DNA of 41,210 bases, taken from positions 1 through 41,210 of the forward strand of contig VBBD01000028.1 of the NCBI GenBank assembly GCA_005882895.1, in the 5' to 3' direction. Below are positions 1 through 7,120 of the stretch, in pieces (position 1 is the first letter of the stretch; every line of letters starts with the position of its first letter). Position numbers and translations under genes: made by a program. Source of the DNA: Candidatus Bathyarchaeota archaeon. Its GTDB lineage: Archaea > Thermoproteota > Bathyarchaeia > 40CM-2-53-6. The notes under the pieces were generated by a model that searched no databases, was not told where the DNA came from, and worked only from the letters and a program-made list of their open reading frames with translations.

Positions 1-623
1 TTGGCTCCGTCAGCAGCGATCCATTCCCTGTCGTCCACCGGGATTGTTGCTCCAGTAGGGTTTAGAACCCATGAGGCTCCCCCGTCATGGCTTGTGCTGA
101 CATAGACATTCGCTAGGGGAGGAGCGGTGGCCAAGCTGGCCACGTAGATGTTGTAGAAGCCGTTATTGTTGCGCACAGGTGCGACAGCTATGTCTGTGTC
201 GCCGCCAGCTGGTGAGAAACCGTTGCTGCCGGTTGAGACGCTGTCGGGCAGTGGGAGGGTTGTGAAGTGGTTCCCGTTGTCAGTTGATCTCCAGGCGAAG
301 GTCCCTCCGCACTGTCGGTCGACGACGCAGAAGACGTTCTCGCTTGAGCCGTAGAAGTTGCCGCTAGGGTCGGCCCGTATGGCCGGTTCCCCTTCTGTGT
401 TGGTGCATGTTCCGACGGTGTTGGGGCAGACGGTGCCTACGCTGTTTCCGACGACGAACGGGTTACCACCCAATTCGTAAGTTGTGAAGATGGATGTGCC
501 ATTGGTTTTGGCCGCAGATGCTGAGGTTAGGAGTCCCGAGGTAAGAACTAGCCCGCTGGTGAGAGTGAGCAGAAGTATTACAATTGTCCGAGTGTGATTT
601 GAGAATCGACTTGGTATATCCAT
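1..623 (-). CDS. Exported Asp-box (BNR/sialidase-like) repeat protein, 3' end outside window
   Basis: The minus strand is open from an ATG at 623 to the window edge, giving at least 207 residues without a stop, so the C-terminus is missing. The N-terminus is a signal peptide: a short basic stretch, then a hydrophobic run (TIVILLLTLTSGLVLTSGLL) ending ASAA. The mature part carries Asp-box style motifs (STDNGNHF near residue 120 and SHDGGASW near residue 185) and a GEPAIRADPSGNFY strand, as in sialidase/BNR beta-propellers. Such proteins are extracellular; some hydrolyse glycans, others only bind. The enzymatic residues would lie beyond the edge, so activity cannot be judged. Confidence 0.75.
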   Translation of the reverse strand, partial: MDIPSRFSNHTRTIVILLLTLTSGLVLTSGLLTSASAAKTNGTSIFTTYELGGNPFVVGNSVGTVCPNTVGTCTNTEGEPAIRADPSGNFYGSSENVFCVVDRQCGGTFAWRSTDNGNHFTTLPLPDSVSTGSNGFSPAGGDTDIAVAPVRNNNGFYNIYVASLATAPPLANVYVSTSHDGGASWVLNPTGATIPVDDREWIAADGA

Positions 624-646
624 GGATAGGTCGCTGTGCCTGAGAG

Positions 647-656
647 GTTATAATGA
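647..656 (-). promoter_or_regulatory. Putative TATA box of the exported Asp-box protein
   Basis: On the minus strand the sequence reads CATTATAACC, centred about 28 bases upstream of the ATG at 623. Archaeal transcription usually begins about 25 bases downstream of the TATA centre, so this mRNA would be almost leaderless. This is inferred from spacing and composition only. Confidence 0.35.
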
Positions 657-886
657 ATGTTCCGCACGGCGAACATTTCGGAAATCGAGAATATCGAAAC
701 GCGATACAAGTCAGCTTGAATACATTGTAATAAATCAAGACGGGGTAAGAGTTCCCGTGGGATCCAAGGTCGCGGAATGTAATCCGCTATTGACTTCTGC
801 TCCTGGAATCTGGTTGGCGATCTAATGACAGACCATCTGATGGAATTCACAAAACGTCCTTATTGAGCCGGACAATGGTTTCTGCC

Positions 887-1138
887 CTAGCTGCTTACTT
901 TTCCAGGGCGAGTTGCAGAGTTTGGAGCTAGAACGGTTATTCTGGCAACCTTGCCATCGGCTATGACCGCTTTCACCTCTTCCCCGACAGCATCAAGGTC
1001 GACTGTTACGTCGTCGGCCAACCTGACAGTGGCGACAGCAGGTTCACCTGTCTCCTCGTCGTCCACCAGTATCTCCATCTTCTTCTTGGCAATGCGGATC
1101 AGCTTCCCCTGAATGAATGAAGCTTCCTTGAAATCCAC
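887..1138 (-). CDS. Small hypothetical protein, 83 aa
   Basis: It starts with GTG at 1138 and ends at 887. The protein is acidic and beta-rich by eye: FIQGKLIRIAKKKMEILVDDEETGEPAVATVRLADDVTVDLDAVGEEVKAVI, followed by VARITVLAP. Alternating hydrophobic residues and a pattern of short strands suggest a small beta-barrel (OB- or SH3-like), but no family is recognised. It is a plausible real gene because of the regular strand pattern and coding-like composition. It sits alone between the exported protein and tRNA-Asn. Confidence 0.5.
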   Translation of the reverse strand: MDFKEASFIQGKLIRIAKKKMEILVDDEETGEPAVATVRLADDVTVDLDAVGEEVKAVIADGKVARITVLAPNSATRPGKVSS

Positions 1139-1440
1139 TAGTACTATGTCACGTCTCCTAAAGGGCTCGATCAGGCTTAGAAGAGTCTGACCTCCGGAAG
1201 ATAATAGTCGAGTTCAACCAGGCTGCGCTCGCCACGGTGACATCCAAAGGAGCTCCTTGTTGAGAGGGTCGCTGTGCAATCAGCTCTTTGCAGACAATGC
1301 GATCCATTCGAGCCTAATCTTTCCGTTCCCGTGCTCCATTCGACGAAGGCTCTAGCTAGCTTTTCGATACGCTGGAACTGGTACCGCAAGAAGGTCTTGA
1401 CGCTCGATTCAGAATCTTCTATGGGGGTTGCTCGAATTCT
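1139..1440. other. Intergenic, no supported gene
   Basis: Short open frames occur on both strands, but none has a recognisable domain, a convincing start or a credible protein composition. The stretch lies downstream of tRNA-Asn on the minus strand and just upstream of the 83-residue protein, so it may contain that gene's promoter. No clear hairpin was seen. Confidence 0.4.
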
Positions 1441-1584
1441 TGGCGCCGCCGACAGGGTTCGAACCTGTGACCAACGGGTTGCTACAGTGGACCTTCCACT
1501 TTAACAGCTTCAGCCTCAGCCACGAGCCGAGTCCGCTGCTCTACCACTGAGCTCGCGCCCCCAAACCTCTGAGGGAACGGCGGC
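1441..1584 (-). tRNA. tRNA-Asn(GTT) with three introns
   Basis: Removing three introns leaves a complete cloverleaf. The acceptor stem is GCCGCCG/CGGCGGC, the D stem GCTC/GAGC, the anticodon stem GCGGG/CCCGT, the loop CTGTTAA (anticodon GTT), the T stem ACAGG/CCTGT with loop TTCGAAC, then discriminator G and an encoded CCA at 1441-1443. Intron 1 (1554-1576, 23 nt) lies between T8 and A9. Intron 2 (1509-1532, 24 nt) lies between G30 and G31. Intron 3 (1480-1501, 22 nt) is at the canonical 37/38 site. Each fits bulge-helix-bulge cleavage after the second base of a 3-nt bulge. The central helices are CGCC:GGCG, CAGC:GCTG and CTGT:GTAG. Without intron removal the acceptor and anticodon stems cannot form, which supports the assignment strongly. 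Confidence 0.9.
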
Positions 1585-1651
1585 CCGCGTCTATAGCCGG
1601 CGGCAACCGACAACCGACAAGAGCCCGTTTATTAAAAGATAAGCAGAAACA

Positions 1652-1825
1652 CTATCTGAGGATAACTCCATCCAACATGACTAGGACTCCCACGGAAATG
1701 AGCCAGAACCACACCGCCGCAGGACTATAACGGGAGTTACTTTGAGTCGGACCCAAGCCCATGGAACGCGCAACGAGCCCAAACGAAACTAGGAAAACGC
1801 CGAAGAGTGTCCAAATCATGTCCAT
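1652..1825 (-). CDS. Small membrane protein, 57 aa
   Basis: An ATG at 1825 opens a 57-codon frame ending in TAG at 1652. The product has two hydrophobic helices, MDMIWTLFGVFLVSFGLVA near the N-terminus and AVWFWLISVGVLVMLDGVIL at the C-terminus, joined by a polar loop (RSMGLGPTQSNSRYSP). This is a classic two-TM small protein topology. A second ATG two codons later is an alternative start. It lies between two tRNA genes. No family is recognised; the amphipathic organisation makes coding likely. Confidence 0.55.
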   Translation of the reverse strand: MDMIWTLFGVFLVSFGLVARSMGLGPTQSNSRYSPAAVWFWLISVGVLVMLDGVILR

Positions 1826-1935
1826 TATTTTAGCCAGAGAACGCTGTCATTGAATCTAAGCCCAAGTCCGCATTCACGTATCCACTGGACTTCTAAAAGA
1901 TTAAGAATTCGGAGTGTGCGAGCGGCTTTCTTGGA

Positions 1936-2050
1936 GGGCCCGTAGCTCAGCTAGGTTTTCTTCAGGTTGAAGAACTGAAAGAGCGGCAGGCTCATAGCCC
2001 GAGTTCGGGAGACCTGACGGTCCCCGGTTCGAATCCGGGCGGGCCCACCA
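1936..2050 (+). tRNA. tRNA with CAT anticodon (Ile2 or elongator Met), two introns
   Basis: The acceptor stem is GGGCCCG/CGGGCCC with discriminator A and encoded CCA (2048-2050). The T arm is CCCGG-TTCGAAT-CCGGG and the D stem GCTC/GAGC. The anticodon loop after splicing is CTCATAA. A D-loop intron spans about 1957-1979; its core is a 7-bp hairpin (TTCTTCA/TGAAGAA), with a weak three-pair central helix. A second, 15-nt intron at 1997-2011 sits at the canonical 37/38 position and offers only a relaxed motif (CTC:GGG). Pair 27-43 would be G-A. The GGGCCCG acceptor resembles archaeal tRNA-Ile, so CAT is probably modified to read AUA; elongator Met is the alternative. Initiator Met is unlikely because the GGG/CCC anticodon stem is absent. 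Confidence 0.8.
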
Positions 2051-2051
2051 C
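2034..2051 (+). repeat. Left copy of tRNA 3'-end direct repeat (attL-like)
   Basis: The last 17 bases of the CAT tRNA plus one base recur at 2983-3000 with a single C-to-T difference (TCCGGGCGGGCCCACCAC versus TCCGGGTGGGCCCACCAC). A duplicated tRNA 3' end is the normal footprint of integrase-mediated insertion into a tRNA gene. Confidence 0.6.
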
Positions 2052-2982
2052 ATGCGTATGGCGAATTCTGGGGAATAAGGATTTACACGTCAGTTCTTGT
2101 GCAACTTGGTCTGGTGGTCGTTTCGAGTAAGTCACTCATTTCGTCTGCATGAGTTCGAAGGTGTCACGCACGGAGGATCCTACTATACTCGAACAGATTA
2201 TTCGCAACACCGAGCGTGTAAAATGCATGTTCAAATTGTCTGATCATCGGGCACCCCTAGCTGCGCCCATAGCATCTTGCACCGAAGCCGTGTGCTACCC
2301 AGTTCTTATATCTGAGAAGGCGCATTATACAAGAATCGGGATGTCTTCAGACACTTTCGAGTCTATCACTCTAGCGGTCCTGATCACTGGCGCATTTACG
2401 CCGCAAGTGCATACGATTGGACTCATCAATCCCGGATTGTCTAGTGTCCATCGTCGAGGTTTGTGATAGCTAGGAGCGTGGCTGAGATGGGGACGCAGAT
2501 GTTATTTAGAAAGACATTTGAACTCGCTGGACTTTCCGCACTTGTTTACGTAGATTCTTGGGTTTTTGCGCATCTTTCCGCTTCCCCATTGGTTCACACC
2601 TGTCCTGCAATTGGACCTTGCCGGCAAACGGCGGGGTTATCATCTCCGTTCTCCCTACTTGCTCTCATTCTCATTCCGATTACTTTCTTCGCAATTTTCA
2701 TCGTCGCACGATCTTTGCTTGAGAGCATGGGAAAGATCAGCGCACCCGAACTAGTACCCAAGGACGCTTTACATTTGGAAAAAATGTTTGGAGGGGTCTT
2801 TGGGCTCCACGAAATGGTCGCTCCAATCGAAATAGTCTAGGGACATAAGGTCCTGTCCGCTGACAAGTGGGCTAGAACTCGAACATACCGATTGGTGAAA
2901 GGATTTCAAAGAGAATACGTTCCACACGACCCGTAGAAATGAATCCTTTTCGGAGAGGGACCTGAACCCATGCTGAGATGAG
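2052..2982. other. Segment bounded by tRNA-derived repeats, possible decayed integrated element
   Basis: About 0.93 kb lies between the functional tRNA and the copied tRNA 3' end. It holds two weak, overlapping plus-strand frames (2149-2466, 105 codons without recognisable features, and 2463-2840). No integrase, transposase or replication gene is recognisable in any frame, so if this was an element only a remnant is left. A simple local duplication of the tRNA end is the alternative. Confidence 0.35.
2463..2840 (+). CDS. Possible single-pass membrane protein, 125 aa
   Basis: The frame opens with GTG at 2463, overlapping the end of a weaker frame. Its only clear feature is a hydrophobic helix near residues 60-85 (FSLLALILIPITFFAIFIVA), followed by an acidic/basic tail. 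The N-terminal half is cysteine- and alanine-containing and of unknown nature. It lies inside the repeat-bounded segment. No homologue is recognised and it may be a chance frame. Confidence 0.3.
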   Translation: MIARSVAEMGTQMLFRKTFELAGLSALVYVDSWVFAHLSASPLVHTCPAIGPCRQTAGLSSPFSLLALILIPITFFAIFIVARSLLESMGKISAPELVPKDALHLEKMFGGVFGLHEMVAPIEIV

Positions 2983-3000
2983 TCCGGGTGGGCCCACCAC
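2983..3000 (+). repeat. Right copy of tRNA 3'-end direct repeat (attR-like)
   Basis: It matches 2034-2051 at 17 of 18 positions. The bases upstream do not form a T stem-loop, D arm or anticodon arm, so this is only the 3' end of a tRNA, as expected for an att site rather than a second gene. Confidence 0.6.
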
Positions 3001-3016
3001 CCTATGTTGAAAACCG

Positions 3017-3580
3017 CTAGACCGGTGTTTCGAGTCGCTTTCGCACTACCAGATACCAGTCAGCGTCATGATGTGGGCTGAAGCCATTCTTTAGGTACAT
3101 CGACAATGGGCCTGGAAAGTTGTAAGCAGCCGACTGCGGCTTCTTGACAGGATAAGCTTCAGCGAACTCTAATCCCTTTTGGGAAAACCTCTTGCACGCC
3201 GCGTTCAGTAGCCGGGACGCGACTCCCTGGTTGCGATGAGAAGACGCCACTACGAAGCAGACGATTGAACCGACTCGCTCAGCCCTATCGGGACCGGGAC
3301 CCATCAACCACTGGACTCCAGGGTAGCTGCTGCGAGAAGCCGCGTTACACCAGCCAACGGGCTTTCCATTATCGTAGGCGAGCAATCCGTGCATCCTATC
3401 CTCCTCGATGAGGCTTGAGGCCTCGCGACGACTCTCGGACTTTCCCTTGTTTTCGAAATGATACGCCGAACAGTAGCAGTCAGACCAGTCAGGATTGTCA
3501 GCGAAAGCGACCCTGTCAAAGAAGAGTAGGAAGTCGTCTCTCAGAGACGGCGTCAGTTCTTTGATGACCAGCTCTCTCAT
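3017..3580 (-). CDS. GNAT-family N-acetyltransferase
   Basis: The product of about 187 residues begins MRELVIKEL at the ATG at 3580; a longer frame reaches 3673 but adds only a basic, low-complexity leader. The acetyl-CoA binding motif A is visible as VASSHRNQGVASRLL, a variant of the Q/R-x-x-G-x-G/A signature, preceded by the beta-4 strand GSIVCFVV. The C-terminal YLKNGF is typical of the last GNAT helix-strand. The N-terminal half contains WSDCYCSAYHF, seen in a subgroup of GNATs of unknown substrate. The substrate cannot be deduced. It is divergent from, and partly overlaps the extended 5' region of, the sugar dehydrogenase gene. Confidence 0.8.
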   Translation of the reverse strand: MRELVIKELTPSLRDDFLLFFDRVAFADNPDWSDCYCSAYHFENKGKSESRREASSLIEEDRMHGLLAYDNGKPVGWCNAASRSSYPGVQWLMGPGPDRAERVGSIVCFVVASSHRNQGVASRLLNAACKRFSQKGLEFAEAYPVKKPQSAAYNFPGPLSMYLKNGFSPHHDADWYLVVRKRLETPV

Positions 3581-3710
3581 GGAAGAGCGTGATAGCGAGC
3601 TCTTCGATATCTGCTTTCCGCCCTTGATGTTGTCTCTTGCTGACTTACTCTTCGAGTTGCCAACCCCTGGCATTCGTCAGGAGGGAATTTCGTCATCAGA
3701 AGGTTTTTTC

Positions 3711-5096
3711 GTGAGGCTTCGAACACCGACTGAGCTCCTGTTGGACCGAGTAACAACGAAGTCTACGAGACTGGCAGTGGAGGTCGTCTGCGTACTCATC
3801 CTATTGATCGCGCCTCACTTCTTGTCGCAAGCGCAGGCAATCCCGTCGGCCGTTACACCTGTTCTTACCGGTCTCAACTTTCCTGTCTCCCTGAAGTTTG
3901 CACCTGACGGCCGAATTTTCTTCACAGAGAAAGACACCGGCAACATACGGATCATTCTTGAGAATGGAACGCTCCTAGCAACCCCCTTCGTGACCGTCTC
4001 ACCTATCTTTACAGACGGCGAGGCCGGACTTCTGGGCATAGCCCTGGACCCATCCTTTTCCTCCAATGGCTACGTCTATGTCTACTATACGGATCGTGAT
4101 CCTCAGAATTATACGCAGGGGCATGTTCGACGCTATACCGCAACCGGCAATACGGGCGGAGATCAAGTCAGTATCTTCAACGTGACGAGCTCTGCTCCGA
4201 ACACAATCTACCATAACGGCGGTTACATCAAGTTCGGACCCGATGGCAGACTGTACGCGCAGGTCGGTGAATTTCATCAAAGCTCACAAGCGCAGAACCA
4301 GGGAACAATGGATGGAAAGATACTCCGGATGAACCCCGACGGTTCATTGCCCTCCGACAACCCATTTGCTGAGAGCCTTGTGTGGGCTTTGGGGATACGC
4401 AACGCGTTTGGCTTCGACTTCGACTCGTCAAATGGCAGGCTCATCGCCACCGAGGCGGGTCCTAGCAGCGATGACGAGATCAATATCATCGTCAAAGGCG
4501 GAAACTATGGCTGGCCGACATGCACGGGGCCTTGCAGTCCGCACAACCCAGCTTTCATCGACCCAATCGTAGACTTCAATCCGGTCGTTACTCCGACCGG
4601 AATTGCCACGGTAGAACCAAACGTCTACTACTTCGGTGAATGGAACACTGGCAACCTCGTTCGACTAAACCTCACCTCAACAGGATCAATCGTTTCCATG
4701 AGTCAAGTCTACACGCAGAGCGGGGGGATCATCGCCGTCGAAATGGGACCGGCCGGCAAACTCTACTACTCCTCACCTGACGGAATATACGTACTCAATA
4801 CGCAGTTCCGCACACCCGAACCATCTTCTGTACCTAATCTAGTCCTAATTGCGATTGCAACAGTTGGAGCAACAACGGTGGCAACAACAGTAGTCTACCT
4901 TTTCATCCGCCGAAACAGACGTTCCGCCATCAACGATCTGAATCTGGGCGCCAAGAGAACTGAAATCGCATCCCCGAGGATTACCAGCAGGGTGGACAGA
5001 TTCTGTTTTCTAGGCGTGACTGCATTGGGAGTCCAAGTCCTACGGAAAAGTAGAGGTATCCGTCCACGAAGTTGGCGTGTGATGAGACGAAGATGA
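3711..5096 (+). CDS. Membrane-anchored glucose/sorbosone dehydrogenase-like (PQQ-type) beta-propeller
   Basis: From a GTG at 3711 the protein begins MRLRTPTELLL and has a signal peptide (VVCVLILLIAPHFLSQAQA). The frame is open upstream to 3495, but that part overlaps the GNAT gene and precedes the signal peptide. The propeller shows family hallmarks: PDGRIFFTEKDTGNIRII, LLGIALDPSFSSNGYVYVYYT, HNGGYIKFGPDGRLYAQVGE (with the usual catalytic His), and WALGIRNAFGFDFD. A C-terminal TM helix (LVLIAIATVGATTVATTVVYLF) and a basic tail anchor it to the outer face of the membrane. Known relatives oxidise aldoses with PQQ, but many archaeal members have unproven cofactor and substrate. The last 116 bases overlap the convergent gene on the other strand. 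Confidence 0.85.
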   Translation: MRLRTPTELLLDRVTTKSTRLAVEVVCVLILLIAPHFLSQAQAIPSAVTPVLTGLNFPVSLKFAPDGRIFFTEKDTGNIRIILENGTLLATPFVTVSPIFTDGEAGLLGIALDPSFSSNGYVYVYYTDRDPQNYTQGHVRRYTATGNTGGDQVSIFNVTSSAPNTIYHNGGYIKFGPDGRLYAQVGEFHQSSQAQNQGTMDGKILRMNPDGSLPSDNPFAESLVWALGIRNAFGFDFDSSNGRLIATEAGPSSDDEINIIVKGGNYGWPTCTGPCSPHNPAFIDPIVDFNPVVTPTGIATVEPNVYYFGEWNTGNLVRLNLTSTGSIVSMSQVYTQSGGIIAVEMGPAGKLYYSSPDGIYVLNTQFRTPEPSSVPNLVLIAIATVGATTVATTVVYLFIRRNRRSAINDLNLGAKRTEIASPRITSRVDRFCFLGVTALGVQVLRKSRGIRPRSWRVMRRR

Positions 5097-6045
5097 AGTA
5101 GATGTAGTTCCATGGTAGTGGGAACGATGACGCGGGCGGGGTCCAGCCCATCGTAATCTGGGCCATGTCTCCAACCGGAATTATGATCGGAAGCTGTGAG
5201 CAGGTCAAGGATAGTATAGCTCCACACTGCACCTGGTGCCCAGAGGCAAGTTGCCATGACGGATTGCCGGCCAACGGGATGTTGGTCATGTAGGCTGAGA
5301 CAAATTTCACCGGTATCGATCCAGTGTTCTCGACGTCAACCTCAACATTGCCAACGCAGATGCCTTGGGTCCCGCCCAAGATTACGTTGTATCCGGTGCC
5401 GCACCAGCCGTTGGTGCCGTATTTTGCAATGCCGTTCACGGTATTCGAGGCAATTACGACCACACCGTTTTGGTCAAGGTCAAGACTCCCTACCGTATTG
5501 CCGATTATCGAGCCCTGATCGGCGCTTTCAACCTCCAACCTCCCGGTAACATGATTCCCTACGAAAAAGGTCTGATGACCAACTTCGTTTTCAATCTGTC
5601 CAGTTACGGTTGAGTTAGTCATGGCAAACGAGCCCCGACCACCACCGTACATCGCCGAACAGCAACCGTCATGGGATATTGATAGGTTGCCGGAGGTGTT
5701 GAGTGAGCTCCCTGAAATGCTGGTGGCTTGCACGTTGTACAAGCCGGTCCATCCGTAGACGTTAGCGTTTCTCAGAGTGATGCTTTGTGAGTAGTTGCCG
5801 ATTAGATCCCCGTTAATGGTTGCGCCTACCACTGTCAAGTTGGCGCCAGTCATCACAAACACGTTGTGAACTGATGCGGGTGCGGTAATCGTGCAGGCGC
5901 CGTTTATCGGGACGATGACGTCCCCGGAGTATGGTGACGTTATGGACCCGGTGCATGTCACGAATGGACTCGAAGGGGAACATCCTATGGGCGACGCCGT
6001 GCACGGATCCACTGTCTCGGGTATGGATTGGACAAATGTCGCCAA
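4981..6045 (-). CDS. Exported, Gly/Asn/Ser/Thr-rich right-handed beta-helix-like protein
   Basis: The 354-residue product is made of short repeats such as GANLTVVGATINGDLIGNYSQSITLRNANVYG and GSIIGNTVGSLDLDQNGVVVIASNTVNG, typical of parallel beta-helix or bactofilin-like surface proteins. Several NxS/T sequons and paired cysteines suggest an extracytoplasmic location. The C-terminal part (VEVDVENTGSIPVKFVSAY... ending in aromatic strands) resembles the end of archaeal surface/pilin-like domains. The best start is TTG at 6045, which leaves no signal peptide. A hydrophobic run LTLAIVTGSF lies just upstream in another frame, so the 5' end may contain an indel at the TTTT run or be mis-called. 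It lies downstream of the exonuclease gene on the same strand. Confidence 0.6.
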   Translation of the reverse strand: MATFVQSIPETVDPCTASPIGCSPSSPFVTCTGSITSPYSGDVIVPINGACTITAPASVHNVFVMTGANLTVVGATINGDLIGNYSQSITLRNANVYGWTGLYNVQATSISGSSLNTSGNLSISHDGCCSAMYGGGRGSFAMTNSTVTGQIENEVGHQTFFVGNHVTGRLEVESADQGSIIGNTVGSLDLDQNGVVVIASNTVNGIAKYGTNGWCGTGYNVILGGTQGICVGNVEVDVENTGSIPVKFVSAYMTNIPLAGNPSWQLASGHQVQCGAILSLTCSQLPIIIPVGDMAQITMGWTPPASSFPLPWNYIYFIFVSSHANFVDGYLYFSVGLGLPMQSRLENRICPPCW

Positions 6046-6114
6046 AAGGAACCTGTTACAATTGCTAGTGTCAGATTCGGACAGCCTTAGCGTCCAGTCA
6101 TGGGCTAAGTCTCG

Positions 6115-7029
6115 TTATCCTCGATGTTTCGACCTCCTGATCTTGGATTTTGGGCTCCGGGAGGCAGATATCTTGGCCACACGATCAATCAACTGAGGAT
6201 CATCGATTCGTTCACAGATTGATGGAAAAGCAGGTCCGGACCCATTCCAGGATACCTCGTCTGGCGAGGATATGTCTGGTTCTTTTGCTCGGAGAGTCGC
6301 GAGGTTGCGGAATAGAAGTGCGAGTTTGAAGTTGTCTTGCAGGACCATTGCGAGTCGGGCGGCGGATCGTGGCTGTACCTTCCAGTTTTCCGCCTTCGAA
6401 GGAACGGCTTCCAGATGCTTGTAGACTCCGAGAACAACGGCTGTTGACTTCTCTCCCCAGCCCTCAAGCCCAGGGTATCCGTCCGCGTCATCGCCTACTA
6501 GGGCGAGATAATCTGGAATGGAACCTGGGGGGACTCCGAACTTCTTCATCACACCTGCCTCGTTTCGAACATTTCGTGCACGACGATCCAGCTGAACAAC
6601 ACGGTCGTTGCGAACGCACTGGGCCAGGTCCTTGTCAGGGGTGCAGATGTAGATTCGGCCGACCTTCGCAAGCTTACTAAGAGAAGCGGCGGCACCGGCT
6701 AAAGCGTCATCAGCCTCCAGCTCGACCATAGGCCAGACGACAACTCCCATTGCTTTCAACGCCTCCTCGAGCAAAGGGAATTGTGCCAATAGTTGTGGAT
6801 CAACACCGTCGCTAGTCTTGTAGCCCGGCCAGAGATCGTTCCGGAAGGATTCGATGACTTGGTCCGTCGCAACACCGATATGAGTGACCCCAGACTCGAG
6901 CATGCCAGCTATGCTGTTCAGCACTCCCCTAGTCGCCGCAACCTCCTCACCTTTATCGTTAGCATGGGTCGGAAGTGCGTAGAAGTGACGGAACAGTTCG
7001 TAGGTGCCGTCCACGAGGTAGATATCCAC
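6115..7029 (-). CDS. 5'-3' exonuclease / flap endonuclease (PolA N-terminal-domain family)
   Basis: The 304-residue protein starts MDIYLVDGTYELFRHFYALP at the ATG at 7029. It contains the metal-binding acidic residues of bacterial 5' nucleases: D6, the VELEADDALAG cluster near residues 102-112, and CTPDKDLAQCV near 129-139. The helix-hairpin-helix region follows (DYLALVGDDADGYPGLEGWGEKSTAVVL). It has no polymerase domain. Family members cleave 5' flaps and RNA primers. Archaea normally use FEN1 of the eukaryotic type; this protein is much closer to stand-alone actinobacterial/chloroflexal proteins, recalled from general knowledge rather than searched. Lateral acquisition is likely. Confidence 0.88.
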   Translation of the reverse strand: MDIYLVDGTYELFRHFYALPTHANDKGEEVAATRGVLNSIAGMLESGVTHIGVATDQVIESFRNDLWPGYKTSDGVDPQLLAQFPLLEEALKAMGVVVWPMVELEADDALAGAAASLSKLAKVGRIYICTPDKDLAQCVRNDRVVQLDRRARNVRNEAGVMKKFGVPPGSIPDYLALVGDDADGYPGLEGWGEKSTAVVLGVYKHLEAVPSKAENWKVQPRSAARLAMVLQDNFKLALLFRNLATLRAKEPDISSPDEVSWNGSGPAFPSICERIDDPQLIDRVAKISASRSPKSKIRRSKHRG

Positions 7030-7120
7030 GGTAGAACAACTTCACCTCACCGGTAGAAATAGATGAGTCCCGAAATCGACAGATTTGTCTTCGGTTCCAA
7101 TCAGGCTGTAGGAAATTCTG

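Noticed and set aside
166-354. Plus-strand 62-codon frame
   Set aside because: It is antisense to the Asp-box protein, which has a signal peptide and Asp-box motifs.
2149-2466. 105-codon plus-strand frame in the repeat-bounded segment
   Set aside because: No domain, unusual composition and no convincing start; kept only as part of the segment description.
2955-3000. Possible second tRNA ending in CCACC
   Set aside because: Only the 3' acceptor part is present; there is no T stem-loop, anticodon arm or D arm upstream, so it is treated as an att-like copy.
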